64,000 bases of DNA. It comes from Atopobiaceae bacterium. GTDB lineage: Bacteria > Actinomycetota > Coriobacteriia > Coriobacteriales > Atopobiaceae. Positions 1-10,168 of this stretch are shown piece after piece. The notes under the pieces are model-generated. The model worked only from the letters and a program-made list of their open reading frames with translations, ran no database searches and was not told the origin of the DNA. Numbering within the stretch: position 1 is the first letter of the stretch; the number at the start of each line of letters is the position of its first letter. The stretch is from the NCBI GenBank assembly GCA_017533825.1, contig JAFWIE010000008.1, positions 62,001-126,000 of the forward strand, in the 5' to 3' direction. The position numbers and the translations under genes were made by a program.

Positions 1-1
1 C

Positions 2-3000
2 TACGAGGTTGCTGCGCTCTTTAGCGACTATGCAAAGAACCAGTCGAGAGCAGCGACCATTGGTGAGTTCACTATTGACACCGTTGCCCCGGTGATAGGA
101 GTGACGTATAGCAACGACTCTTATGTGGACTATAACAAAGTGGATGGGTATCGTTACTTCAAGGCCGGCCAGAAAGCGACCATCACGGTGACCGAACACA
201 ACTTCGATCCGTCGCTCGTGACTATCGACACCAATGGTGTTGTGAGGAAGAACGGCAGTAGAGTCAAATGGACGACGAAGGGCGACAAGCATACGGCAGT
301 TGTCACGTTTGAAACCGATGGAGTCTACCATCTTGATATTCAGGCGACGGATCTGGCGGGCAATGAGGCGGTTCCCTATAGATATCCGTCAAAGAATGGC
401 TTTGTTGTTGACCTCACCGCACCCCGAATTGATGTTGCGTATGTCCGTTCTTCGGATGAGAAGTCAGCTAGCGACCCGCAGCGCAGCATGCAAGAGGGTC
501 AAATCGACGAGTACTGTGATCACGGACGCAAGGCTATCATCACCGTAACGGAACGCAATTGGGATTCGAGTCTGTTTAGCGTTGTTGCGGTCGGAAAGAA
601 CGGTGAGACAGTTGTCACGAATCCCAAATACAACGCTACCGGCTGGAAGACTGCGGGGGACAAGCATACTTATATAGTCGACTGCTCACGGGATGCTACC
701 TATAGCATCAAGGTTCAGGGCAGGGACAAAGCACATAACGTCGCATTGTCGGTAAAAGATGGCGAGACGGTCAAGGGCTATGAATCGCCGACGTTTGTGG
801 TGGACACCACTCGTCCCGTCGTTGCCACGACGTACGAGAGCGTCGTCCATCAAGGTGTGCTTGACAACAAGCGGTACTTCGACCACCAGATACAGATCAC
901 CACTACAATCAGGGATCGTCACTTGGATACTGATGAGGTATCTATCGTTGATGCGAATGGCAACAAGCTTTCTTACGCACAGGCAGATTGGACGGTTGAC
1001 GGTCCCACAAAAGATGGCGTCTATACCTATGTAACAACGTTTACCTATGAAGAAGGTGATCGTAAGTCACCCGAACTGCATGTGAAGGACTATGCAAAGA
1101 ATGAAAACGGTATTGCGCCAATCGATTTTGTGGTCGATATGACTCCTCCTACCATCGTGCGGGCAACCGTCGGTACCGCGCCTACCTCAACGGGTAACGG
1201 CAATGAGCAGGGCGACCCCATTCAATTCTTTAACACCGACACCTCGCTTGTACTTGATGTTTCGGACAAATATTACATTGACTACGTTGAACTCAATGAC
1301 CCTGAGGGCCAGTACGTCATCGACAGAGCTTCGAGCGCCATCACACGCGGGTCGGCGGACGGCTCAGTGAAGATTGACTTGGTGGACGGCACTCAAAGCG
1401 CAAACGATACTGAGTACGAGCGAGACGTCGCCTTTACCGTTGTGGACATTGCGGGTAATTGGACTCAGTGGACGATCGATCACAGTGGTAAGGTGAAAAA
1501 CACGATAACGGGAACGGGTGGTCGTGACGGTGCAAACACGCCCATCAACAACGCAGACGTCTATCCCTATGCCATGATTCAAGACACCACTGCACCGATT
1601 GTGAGGCTTGAGGGTCCAGCTCCAGGATCGTACTCGAATGGTACGCAGCACGTACGCGCCTTTGTTAACGAGTTCAACTTCGAGTATCTGCAGCGCTTCG
1701 ATTCCTCGCGTGTCCTCGTGACGGTGACGAAGTTCGAGGGCAATGCCGGACGAGCCATGTCGCAGTGGACCATACCCGTATCAAGCTTCTCGGGTACGCG
1801 TCCCGAGTATCTCTTTGATCAGCCGTTCGAAACGGATGGGCACTACTCTGTGGTTGCGGAATTCCTCGACTATGCGAACAATCCTTCCAATCGCGCGACT
1901 TTGGCTGAGTTTACTGTGGACAAAACTCCCCCCACTATCATGGTTTCGTGGAACACTCCTGCTGGAAACGCTCCTTACTATCGAGAGACGCGCGTGGCGA
2001 CCATCACGGTGACGGAGCACAACTTCGATTCTTCGCTCTTTACCGTGAACACCACGGGGTCAAAGAGTGGCTGGAGCAGTAATGGTGACGTCCATACGAT
2101 GACGGTAACGTATTCGGGTGACGGTACCTATACGTTGGACGTCACGGGTAGGGACCGGGCGGGCAACGAGGCTGTTGCCTACCACGAACCGTCGTTCACC
2201 ATCGACACGACAGCACCAAAGATTTCCTTCGGTGGTCGTGTCCAGCGCTATGGCGTGGATCAAGGTGACGGCACTAGGGAGAACGAATTCTCCGACGCCA
2301 TTACCGCGGACGGTGAGATGCCGAACGGGAAGAATCCCGACGAGACACTGCAGGATCACCATGCCTACAACGGCATGGTCATGCCGACCATTGAGTTCAT
2401 CGACCAGGCAGGTGGTGGCCAGACCAACTACGACCCGTACGATGTGCACTACACGATAACGGGCGGAAAGCATGGCAAGGAAACTGATTTGGTAGACAAG
2501 AGAACAGTGTCGTCTACAACAGGCGGCGAGGTCTACCAGTTCGAGGACTTTGGCCTGCTCGTGCAGAATGACGGAGACGCACGCAACGTGTATGACCCAG
2601 AAGCCGACGACGTCTATACCATCAAGGCAAACATGGAGGACAGGGCCGGCAACAAGGCCGAGGGTACCGTGACCTTCTCAGTCAACCGTTACGGTTCCAA
2701 CTTCTTGGTCGCAGCGTACGACGGCAACGGAAAGATGCTTGACGTATCGGCCTCGAACGAGGGCGATGGTCAGGACTACGACCTCGTTGGCGAAGCACCG
2801 CGCATCGAGGTGCACGAGATTAACGTGAGCGGCTCGGAGTCTGCGAGTGACCACAGCGTGCTGAAGGAGTACGCAAATGCGGTTGAGCCCATCGATGCCG
2901 TAACACGCGGTGACAATCGCCGGGATGGATACGAGCTCAAGGACTTCGAGGGAACTGGGTCTGCCTCCAAATACGGTTGGTTTGAGTACGTATACACCAT

Positions 3001-3649
3001 CCGCTCCGGCAACTTTGGTTCCGGATCTCCCTCGGATTCTGGCGATGGCGGGCAGGGCGTCTACCGGGTGAATGTTGCGAGCGTAGACCGCGCGAGTAAT
3101 GATACCAGTAGCGCCGAGTACTTGAGTACTGAGGAGTTCGAGAAGGCTTCCGGTGGTTCAACGACCATCGAAAGCATCGCCGCGTCGCTGAAGAACGCTA
3201 CCGCGACGTTCACGTTAGACCAGATTGCACCACTCATCGACGAGTTTGACGTGCCGAACATCCTAGCTTTGGGAACAAGCTACACCGCGAGGGTGCATGT
3301 GACGGATGCAATCACCAAGGGTGACGTGGTGAAGGTGTACGTGGACGGCGTTGACAAGACTGCCGAACTCGACTCCAGTGGAGCGAACGCGGACGGAACC
3401 GGTACCTACCTAGTCGAAATACCGGCGAATTTCATTCCGTTCGCGATGCATGAGGTTCGAGTTGAAGCGTCGGACGGCTTTTCATCCCATGATGTCGCCA
3501 CGATGGCAAGCGAGAAGTTCCTGGTGACCATTCTCGTACCCGAGATTGGCGTGATTGCGGCGATTGCGGGAGCCATTGCAGCGGCCATCGTAATCTATCG
3601 CAAGCGCAAGGCAGTCGCCGAGCCGGAGATGCCGGGGACGTACGAGTAA
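2..3649 (+). CDS. Large membrane-anchored Ig-like repeat surface protein (5'-truncated by window)
   Basis: The reading frame is already open at base 2, so the true start lies upstream. The visible part is a chain of about eight Ig-like modules. Each ends in a linker of the type F-V-V-D-T-T-A-P (for example DTVAP, DLTAP, DTTRP, DMTPP, DKTPP, DQIAP), and several contain a repeated ATITVTEHNFD strand. The C-terminus has one hydrophobic helix (about 25 residues, Ala/Ile/Val-rich) followed by YRKRK and a short acidic tail, so the protein is probably exported and held in the membrane by its C-terminus. No sortase motif is seen. It sits directly upstream of the type VII secretion genes on the same strand, with a 24-base gap to the next probable start, so it may be co-transcribed and could be a surface component or client of the system. 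The repeats are clear; the function is unknown. Confidence 0.85.
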   Translation, partial: YEVAALFSDYAKNQSRAATIGEFTIDTVAPVIGVTYSNDSYVDYNKVDGYRYFKAGQKATITVTEHNFDPSLVTIDTNGVVRKNGSRVKWTTKGDKHTAVVTFETDGVYHLDIQATDLAGNEAVPYRYPSKNGFVVDLTAPRIDVAYVRSSDEKSASDPQRSMQEGQIDEYCDHGRKAIITVTERNWDSSLFSVVAVGKNGETVVTNPKYNATGWKTAGDKHTYIVDCSRDATYSIKVQGRDKAHNVALSVKDGETVKGYESPTFVVDTTRPVVATTYESVVHQGVLDNKRYFDHQIQITTTIRDRHLDTDEVSIVDANGNKLSYAQADWTVDGPTKDGVYTYVTTFTYEEGDRKSPELHVKDYAKNENGIAPIDFVVDMTPPTIVRATVGTAPTSTGNGNEQGDPIQFFNTDTSLVLDVSDKYYIDYVELNDPEGQYVIDRASSAITRGSADGSVKIDLVDGTQSANDTEYERDVAFTVVDIAGNWTQWTIDHSGKVKNTITGTGGRDGANTPINNADVYPYAMIQDTTAPIVRLEGPAPGSYSNGTQHVRAFVNEFNFEYLQRFDSSRVLVTVTKFEGNAGRAMSQWTIPVSSFSGTRPEYLFDQPFETDGHYSVVAEFLDYANNPSNRATLAEFTVDKTPPTIMVSWNTPAGNAPYYRETRVATITVTEHNFDSSLFTVNTTGSKSGWSSNGDVHTMTVTYSGDGTYTLDVTGRDRAGNEAVAYHEPSFTIDTTAPKISFGGRVQRYGVDQGDGTRENEFSDAITADGEMPNGKNPDETLQDHHAYNGMVMPTIEFIDQAGGGQTNYDPYDVHYTITGGKHGKETDLVDKRTVSSTTGGEVYQFEDFGLLVQNDGDARNVYDPEADDVYTIKANMEDRAGNKAEGTVTFSVNRYGSNFLVAAYDGNGKMLDVSASNEGDGQDYDLVGEAPRIEVHEINVSGSESASDHSVLKEYANAVEPIDAVTRGDNRRDGYELKDFEGTGSASKYGWFEYVYTIRSGNFGSGSPSDSGDGGQGVYRVNVASVDRASNDTSSAEYLSTEEFEKASGGSTTIESIAASLKNATATFTLDQIAPLIDEFDVPNILALGTSYTARVHVTDAITKGDVVKVYVDGVDKTAELDSSGANADGTGTYLVEIPANFIPFAMHEVRVEASDGFSSHDVATMASEKFLVTILVPEIGVIAAIAGAIAAAIVIYRKRKAVAEPEMPGTYE

Positions 3650-3673
3650 GAAGTGGGCGAGACGGAGAGCGTC

Positions 3674-4687
3674 ATGGCTGTGAAGATATGCGAAAACTGC
3701 GGCAAGACATTGCGATCGACAGACGTGTTCTGCATGAATTGTGGAGTAAAGGCGCCTCTCGAGGTCGCGGCAAAGCCTGTAGCTCAGAAAGCGGCATCTA
3801 AGCCTATTGCCTTTTGTCCAGAGTGTGGGAAGCGCGTGAGGCAGAACTGGTCCTTTTGTATGTCTTGCGGCCAACGCCTAAGGAAGCCTCAGCCCAATTC
3901 TGTTGCTGGACCGACTTCAAACATCGAGTGGCAAGGCCAGCCCATCTCTCCGATTCCGGAATCGACCAAACTCTCGCCATTGCCCATTACCCCGTTGTCG
4001 GCTGTTTCCCAAGGCGAGGACAGCTTGTACGCCGGTGGCAGTGACTTGCCGGAGTCTGATGCGATGGCCAAACGCGACGTGCTGGCTTGGGATTTCATCC
4101 AAGGGGGCAGTGAATCGCAATCGCAACAGCACGCTGACGTTCAACAGACTCCCCATGCCGTGTACAACCCTCTCACCTCAACTCGTACGATCCGCATAGA
4201 TGATCTGAGTGCGATGGCTGTTGGAGCGGATGCAGGTTCGGTGTACTCGGGCTACGACTTTGCAAGCGATATGTACGAGGAGTGGGAAAAGACCGACGCG
4301 GGTTTTCCTGCCGATGACGCACCTACAACGGTATATAACGAAGACGAGGATGAAGATGCCTTGACGATGGTCTACGAGGAAGAAAAGGCCCGTCCCACGT
4401 GCAAGTTTACGCGCGCCTCGACGGGAGACGTCATAAGCTGTGATTCGCTGCCTACGACGTTAGGACGCGGCAGCTTGGCGGATGTGAGAATCACGGGTAA
4501 TCCATACGTGGGACGCAAGCACGTGCGAGTGACTGAGCGCGATGGTGAGTTCTACGTGGAGGATCTGGGCTCGGCAAACCATACGTTTATCAACGGGATT
4601 CAACTCGCACCAGAGCAACCGACGCCAATTCACAACGGTGATGTCGTCGCCTTAGGTAAGGAAGAGCTAACGGTAACGATTGAGTAG
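3674..4687 (+). CDS. Double zinc-ribbon FHA-domain protein of the type VII locus
   Basis: This 337-residue protein has two N-terminal zinc ribbons (CENCG...CMNCG near residues 5-23, CPECG...CMSCG near 48-66). A long low-complexity acidic linker follows, then a C-terminal forkhead-associated domain at about residues 250-335 with the usual GRG...GRKHV...DLGSANHTFING pattern. FHA domains bind phosphothreonine, so the protein is likely a phosphorylation-dependent adaptor. I chose the ATG at 3674 because GGAGAG lies just upstream; an in-frame GTG at 3653 has no convincing ribosome site. Its neighbours are another FHA protein and the WXG100/EssC genes, which suggests a regulatory or assembly role in type VII secretion. 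Confidence 0.85.
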   Translation: MAVKICENCGKTLRSTDVFCMNCGVKAPLEVAAKPVAQKAASKPIAFCPECGKRVRQNWSFCMSCGQRLRKPQPNSVAGPTSNIEWQGQPISPIPESTKLSPLPITPLSAVSQGEDSLYAGGSDLPESDAMAKRDVLAWDFIQGGSESQSQQHADVQQTPHAVYNPLTSTRTIRIDDLSAMAVGADAGSVYSGYDFASDMYEEWEKTDAGFPADDAPTTVYNEDEDEDALTMVYEEEKARPTCKFTRASTGDVISCDSLPTTLGRGSLADVRITGNPYVGRKHVRVTERDGEFYVEDLGSANHTFINGIQLAPEQPTPIHNGDVVALGKEELTVTIE

Positions 4688-4701
4688 CAGGGAGGTGGAT
4701 T

Positions 4702-5148
4702 GTGCAGCAATGGGCTGAGGATGACATCTTAACAGAATACATTGGGTCTACTGGTCAGCGAAATGAGCCTGACGAATCGGCAGATCGCACTGTTGTTTTC
4801 GGTCAACCATATATGGAGCTGGACGTGGCACAGGTGCCACAACAACGACCCGCGTGTGTGCTGATGCGCGCGCGTACGGGTGAGCAAATTGTTGCCAACC
4901 CGCCTGCCGTGATTGGCCGAGGCAATGAAGCAACTTCAAAGGTGCGTGGTAACTTGGCAATTAGCCGTACGCATGCGCGGTTAGATTATGCTGACGGACA
5001 TTTGACAATTTGCGATTTAGGTTCCGTTAATGGAACTCGTGTGCGCGGAATACGCATACCTGCGCATACACCCATAGAGCTTCACGACGGAGACGAAGTG
5101 CATCTCGCATCCGAACCATTCTTGGTGCGGTTGCAGTTGACGAGTTAG
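4702..5148 (+). CDS. FHA-domain protein of the type VII locus
   Basis: This 148-residue protein starts with GTG after a good GGGAGGTGG site, only 14 bases behind the preceding FHA gene. The N-terminal 60 residues are polar and probably disordered. The rest is one FHA domain (IGRGNEA...ISRTHARLDYADG...DLGSVNGTRVRGIRI). It has no membrane segment. The pairing with the preceding zinc-ribbon/FHA protein implies that two phosphopeptide readers are made together. The partner kinase is not in the window. Confidence 0.87.
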   Translation: MQQWAEDDILTEYIGSTGQRNEPDESADRTVVFGQPYMELDVAQVPQQRPACVLMRARTGEQIVANPPAVIGRGNEATSKVRGNLAISRTHARLDYADGHLTICDLGSVNGTRVRGIRIPAHTPIELHDGDEVHLASEPFLVRLQLTS

Positions 5149-5199
5149 TGGATAAGCCGAAGCATAAGGCATCGGCTTGTATAGGAGAAAGGCAGTACT

Positions 5200-5493
5200 A
5201 TGGCAGGACAGATTAGGATTACGCCCGATCAGATGCGTACTCGTGCAGTGGAGTATGACAATGAGGCCAACAAGGTAGGTGAGGTCATCGGCAAGATGGA
5301 TCAGCTTCTCGGGCTGCTGCAAGAAGAGTGGGAGGGTGAAGCGTCTCGTGCGTATGCGGACCGTTTCATGCAGTTGAGGCCGAGTTTCACGAATGCGCAG
5401 CAGCTCATCAATGAGATTGCAACTGCCTTGCGCAATACCGCTACCACTCTCGAGCAGACCGATGTACAGGTTGCTGCAGGCTTGAGGGGATAG
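5200..5493 (+). CDS. WXG100 (ESAT-6-like) secreted protein
   Basis: This 97-residue protein is all helical, with the hallmark W-E-G at residues 44-46 between two helices, the size and layout of the WXG100 family (EsxA, YukE). Such proteins are exported as four-helix-bundle dimers by type VII systems and are needed for secretion of other substrates. The ATG follows AGGAGAAAGG. It lies directly before the EssC-like ATPase gene, separated by a hairpin that could let it be expressed at a higher level than the genes behind it. Confidence 0.95.
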   Translation: MAGQIRITPDQMRTRAVEYDNEANKVGEVIGKMDQLLGLLQEEWEGEASRAYADRFMQLRPSFTNAQQLINEIATALRNTATTLEQTDVQVAAGLRG

Positions 5494-5509
5494 TCTATCG
5501 TAAGCTTGG

Positions 5510-5541
5510 CGGCGCCCTCACGCATAAACGTGGGGGTGCCG
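5510..5541 (+). terminator. Hairpin between the WXG100 and EssC-like genes
   Basis: Arms 5510-5522 and 5529-5541 form a 13-bp GC-rich stem with two G-U pairs and a 6-base loop. No long T run follows, only TCTGT. It may be a leaky terminator or an mRNA 3'-end stabiliser that gives more WXG100 than EssC message. Confidence 0.5.
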
Positions 5542-5572
5542 TCTGTATGACGGCGCAGTAGGGGATGACGCT

Positions 5573-8500
5573 ATGATAGAGAAGCTGCTCATCACGATAA
5601 AGACGGCAGATGTTTTGAAGACGTTTGCGTTTGATGGCACTGCCCAGACGGCCTTGTGGGTGGGACTGGAGAGGACTGTTGGGGCGGACAATGCATTGGC
5701 GCGTTTGGAGAACCATGGCAACGAGCTGGTGTTGCGTGTCATCGGTGAAGGGAGTGGATCATCGAGGGTCATCCCCGTGCCATCAGACAGGGAGTTCGTA
5801 ACCTCAATTACCGCGGCGAACGGAACAATCGCTTCGGTATATACGCGACCATACTCTCACGGTGTTGGTACGTATCGCAAGATGGCTTTCGGTGGTGATG
5901 CAGAATTCATAATCGGGCGTCAGCGCGGTTCGGGCTTTCTTTACGAGAGCGCTTTCGTCTCGGGACGACACGCACAGGTAACACTGCTTGGCGGCGAATT
6001 CACGATTACCGATCTTGATAGTTCGAATGGCACGTATGTGAACGGCAGGCCACTGCCCGCCCTTCAGCCACGATCGTTACAGCCAGGCGACATAATTCAG
6101 ATTTTGGACTTGGTTATCGCTATTGGACGTGGATTCTTAAGTCTAAATAATCCTCCACAGCTGAAGATAGTTGTACCTGGCATAGGCTTGGTAACACATG
6201 CGCTAGTGTGCAGAGCTGGCGGAGATGTGATTGCAAAGGAGGGCGAACCGACAGTCTTCTATCCTGCGCCGCGGCTTTCCAAGTCGATTCATGTGGTCAA
6301 GATGCAGGTAGACGATCCCCCCGGAAAGAAGGAGCCAGACGACCAGCCCGTCATTATGCAAATTGGTCCGTCGTTCTTTATGGGTATGAGCTCCATATTC
6401 ATGGTGTCAAACTCTATCTCTCAGATTGCTAGTGGTGCTAGTGCCATGTCGATAATGCCGTCCATTACTATGGCGCTAGCTATGGTGGGCGGCACGGTCT
6501 TGTGGCCCATTGTTTCTCGCTCGTATAACCGTAAGAAAGATGAGCGCGAAGAAGCACGGCGTGCACGACTATATGTCTCATACCTTGATGGGGTCGAGAC
6601 AAGTCTCGTAGATGAGGCTAAGGTTCAATCGCAGACCTTGCAAGAGAACCGTCGGCCAGTTGCGGAATTGATGCAGCGCGCTGAGGACATGTCACCGCTC
6701 TTGATGAGTCACACGAATGTTCATGATGACTTCATGGAGTTGCGTGTGGGCGTTGGCGACGCAGACATATCGTCGGATATCTCATGGCCACAGCATCATT
6801 TCTCGCTCGTTGACGATCGGATGATAGAACGGGTTAGCGAGTTGGCGAAGAACCCACCCATGCTGCGCGATGTTCCTTTGGCCTTCAACCCGACTAAGCA
6901 CTTTGTTGCGGGCATACTTGGGCCACGGGGCGTTGTGTGGGACTTCCTTCGCGGCCTACTTGTGCAGGTGTGCTCCCTTTACAGCTATCAGGAAGTAAAG
7001 ATTGTTTTGGTCGGTGGAGAGGGGGAGGAGTCGGAGTGGGGCTTCCTCACCTCGTTGGGCCACTTCTACGATGATTCGGGCGTGCACCGCTTTGTAGGCT
7101 TATCATATTCAGGCATGGTAGAAGAGAGCCTTATTCTTGAACGCGAGCTTGCGGCACGGTCCGAAGTTCGCGCTGAAATGCTCGGTGACTATGGGACCTA
7201 TTATCTCGTCGTGTGTGCAGACCACGCGTTGGCTGAGCGATCCGAAGCGATAAGCCGACTCCTTAAGCTGCGATCAAACAAGGGCTTTTCTCTGTTGTAC
7301 TTGGGGGGTTCCTTGCGTGATTTGCCTCGTGAGTGCGGGTACATCATTGACCTGAACCAGGACGGCGGGACAAACTTGGGCATATCGTTGGACATGACGC
7401 GAGAAGATGATCGCCAACGTCCGCGTAGCGCTCGAATGTTCGAGAGGTCGGATGTATCAGGAACACTGAGTCAATTCGATCCCGATATCATGGTGGATAA
7501 GGATGAGGCGACGCGGTTTGCTCGTGCCCTCGCGCGTGTGCGTCTCGATTTGCCGGAGCAACGCCAAACGATGCCAGAGAGCATTGGGTTCCTCGAGATG
7601 TTTGAGGTGGGTAACGTCGCTCACCTCAATATCGGGCAACGATGGGTTGAGCATGATGCTTCTCAATCGCTCCAGACTCAGGTTGGCATAGACGAGCAAG
7701 GTGAACCAGCACTGCTTAACTTGCATGAGAGTATTCACGGTCCGCATGGCTTGGTTGCAGGAACCACGGGCTCAGGTAAATCGGAATTCATCATCACATA
7801 CATCCTCTCTCTGTGTGTCAATTATGCTCCGGATGAAGTGGCTTTTGTACTCATTGACTACAAGGGCGGCGGTTTGGCAGGCGCGTTTGAGAACGAACGT
7901 CATCATTTGCCTCACCTTGCCGGCACTATCACGAATCTTGATGGGGGTGCCATCAAGCGCTCCCTCGTATCCATACAGAGCGAATTGAAGCGGCGGCAAG
8001 ACATGTTCAACCAGGCTCGTGATATCACCGGCGAATCGACGATGGATATATATAAATATCTGTCGTTCTATCGCCAAGGTATATTAACGCAGCCCATGCC
8101 GCATCTATTCATCGTTGCAGACGAGTTTGCTGAGCTCAAGCAACAGGAACCAGAATTCATGGACGAGCTCATCTCCGCAGCACGTATTGGTCGTTCGCTT
8201 GGTGTGCATCTCATCCTTGCAACGCAAAAGCCAAGCGGTGTGGTAAACGACCAGATTTGGTCAAATTCGCGATTCAAGGTCTGTTTGAAGGTCTCTGATG
8301 CTTCCGATTCGAGAGAGATGATTCAGCGGGATGACGCAGCGGAGATCACGCAACCGGGTAGGTACTATCTGCTCGTAGGATACAACGAGATGTTCTTGGC
8401 GGGCCAGGCAGCATACGCGGGCGGAGCGTATGCACCGTCTGAGGTGTTTGAGCCTAAACGCGACAACGCGGTCGAGCTTCTCGACAAGGAGGGCTCAGCT

Positions 8501-10168
8501 GTTGCTCGCATGAGGCCACAAACTGTGATGCGTAAGAAGTCCGGATCAGAAATTGAGGCGGTCATCACCCAAATCGAGGAAGCAGCGCATGTTGCGGGCA
8601 AGCAAGCCCAGCGATTGTGGCTTGATCCTTTGCCGGATGTGATTACGTTGGAGCAGCTACTCGCTAAGTACGGCATGCCTCGCGCACAAGGTTTGACGAT
8701 GGCGGTAGGCGAGGCTGACGATCCCGAACGGCAGCGCCAATTCCTATACACGATTGACCTGTCAGAGTCTGGCAACGTGCTCATGTATGGCTCTCAGAAC
8801 TCTGAGGTGGACGAGCTGATGCAAACGATGCTGCTCTCGCTTGCAATGGTGTATTCCGCTAAAGAATTCTGGATGTATGGCATTGACCTTGGGGCGGGCG
8901 TGCTTGCTGGGCTACAGGGATTGCCTCAGTGCGGTGGCGTGGTGTTACCGAACGATGACGAGCGACTTGGAAACCTCATGAGAATGCTTAACGAGTTTCG
9001 TCGCGAGCGTCAGCAGTTGCTATCGGAGTATGGGGGAAGCATTGAAGCTTATAATGAGCGTTCAGGCTCTCATCTCACCCGCATCGTGGTAGCTATAGCA
9101 AACCTTGCGGCATTATTGGAGCTGTATTCTAGCTACGAAGACGAGCTTGTATTCCTTACGCGCGAAGGACCACGCTATGGCATCCACTTCATTGTGACGG
9201 CATCTGCGCCGAATAGTGTCAGAATGCGCCTTGCAGGCAACTTTGCAGAGATCATACCAACGATGCTCAACGACCCATCGGACTATCTGTCGCTCTTCGG
9301 GAGCATGCACGGCATCACACCGCCGCAGCATGAGCGGCGCGGCTTGGTACGCGTAGACAAGAGTATATTGGAGCTGCAAGGGGCATCGGTTTGTGAGGTG
9401 GGAGCGAATCCATCTGAAACGATAGATGCTGTCGCTCAGCGTGTGAAGGCATCCTCTTCGTTGGTTGCCACGCCCATTCCGCAACTGCCTGAGTACGTGA
9501 CCTACCTAGACATGGATATCACACAGTCTACGCAACTTCCGGTTGGTTATTCCAAGCAGGGGATTCAGCCAGTGTATTTCGACCTCAGCAAGTCGCCATA
9601 CATGCTGGTCATGGGCAACGACAACGACCCCATCGATCGATACCTGCGGGGATTGCGTGAGGCTTTGTCGCTCTCGGGAACAACAAAGTACCGTGTTATC
9701 GACTCGCATAAGCTCTTGGGGAGCGGCATGGATGATCCGAACGTGCTAACTGCCTATGAAGACATTGAGGCGTTTGTGCACGCCCTTGATGAGGATGCCG
9801 TGAAAGTGGATGTGATTGTATTCACGAGCATCGTGCAGACGATTGCGTCTATTGCTTCCGACGCATCAAGGAAGCTGCAGGATTACATTGCCAATGAGAA
9901 GGGCGCGGGCAAGACTTCCTTGGTTTGCGCGAGTGAGCTGTGGCGTGCTCGTTCGCTGTACGATAACTGGTACAAGGTCATTACGGCATACGGAAATGGC
10001 GTTTGGTGTGGCAGTGGCTTTATAGATCAGACGGTATTTCGTTATGCAAGGTCATTGCCAGAGTATCGATTGCCGGCGGAACGGTCGGACGCATTTCTCT
10101 GCATGCGCGGTGACGTTACGATGATGCGGCTCTTAGAGGCAACTAACGAGCCGAGAAATGAGGGATGA
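5573..10168 (+). CDS. essC: EssC/YukB-like FtsK/SpoIIIE ATPase, type VII secretion motor
   Basis: At 1531 residues this has the length and layout of EssC. The N-terminal region includes an FHA domain (about 112-165, GRQRGSG...SGRHAQV...DLDSSNGTYVNG). A hydrophobic pair of segments follows at about 263-313, ending in a basic coiled stretch. The cytosolic part is a series of ATPase-like domains. Only one has a canonical Walker A (GTTGSGKS, residues 730-737), with Walker B (LFIVADE, about 845-851) and the LATQKP motif. The other P-loop positions are degenerate: GILGPRGVV near 445, MYGSQNSEVDE near 1066 and VMGNDNDPIDR near 1343. EssC drives export of WXG100 and LXG substrates through the membrane. 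The following gene overlaps by four bases. The name is used by architecture; sequence divergence from Firmicute EssC is expected. Confidence 0.93.
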   Translation: MIEKLLITIKTADVLKTFAFDGTAQTALWVGLERTVGADNALARLENHGNELVLRVIGEGSGSSRVIPVPSDREFVTSITAANGTIASVYTRPYSHGVGTYRKMAFGGDAEFIIGRQRGSGFLYESAFVSGRHAQVTLLGGEFTITDLDSSNGTYVNGRPLPALQPRSLQPGDIIQILDLVIAIGRGFLSLNNPPQLKIVVPGIGLVTHALVCRAGGDVIAKEGEPTVFYPAPRLSKSIHVVKMQVDDPPGKKEPDDQPVIMQIGPSFFMGMSSIFMVSNSISQIASGASAMSIMPSITMALAMVGGTVLWPIVSRSYNRKKDEREEARRARLYVSYLDGVETSLVDEAKVQSQTLQENRRPVAELMQRAEDMSPLLMSHTNVHDDFMELRVGVGDADISSDISWPQHHFSLVDDRMIERVSELAKNPPMLRDVPLAFNPTKHFVAGILGPRGVVWDFLRGLLVQVCSLYSYQEVKIVLVGGEGEESEWGFLTSLGHFYDDSGVHRFVGLSYSGMVEESLILERELAARSEVRAEMLGDYGTYYLVVCADHALAERSEAISRLLKLRSNKGFSLLYLGGSLRDLPRECGYIIDLNQDGGTNLGISLDMTREDDRQRPRSARMFERSDVSGTLSQFDPDIMVDKDEATRFARALARVRLDLPEQRQTMPESIGFLEMFEVGNVAHLNIGQRWVEHDASQSLQTQVGIDEQGEPALLNLHESIHGPHGLVAGTTGSGKSEFIITYILSLCVNYAPDEVAFVLIDYKGGGLAGAFENERHHLPHLAGTITNLDGGAIKRSLVSIQSELKRRQDMFNQARDITGESTMDIYKYLSFYRQGILTQPMPHLFIVADEFAELKQQEPEFMDELISAARIGRSLGVHLILATQKPSGVVNDQIWSNSRFKVCLKVSDASDSREMIQRDDAAEITQPGRYYLLVGYNEMFLAGQAAYAGGAYAPSEVFEPKRDNAVELLDKEGSAVARMRPQTVMRKKSGSEIEAVITQIEEAAHVAGKQAQRLWLDPLPDVITLEQLLAKYGMPRAQGLTMAVGEADDPERQRQFLYTIDLSESGNVLMYGSQNSEVDELMQTMLLSLAMVYSAKEFWMYGIDLGAGVLAGLQGLPQCGGVVLPNDDERLGNLMRMLNEFRRERQQLLSEYGGSIEAYNERSGSHLTRIVVAIANLAALLELYSSYEDELVFLTREGPRYGIHFIVTASAPNSVRMRLAGNFAEIIPTMLNDPSDYLSLFGSMHGITPPQHERRGLVRVDKSILELQGASVCEVGANPSETIDAVAQRVKASSSLVATPIPQLPEYVTYLDMDITQSTQLPVGYSKQGIQPVYFDLSKSPYMLVMGNDNDPIDRYLRGLREALSLSGTTKYRVIDSHKLLGSGMDDPNVLTAYEDIEAFVHALDEDAVKVDVIVFTSIVQTIASIASDASRKLQDYIANEKGAGKTSLVCASELWRARSLYDNWYKVITAYGNGVWCGSGFIDQTVFRYARSLPEYRLPAERSDAFLCMRGDVTMMRLLEATNEPRNEG

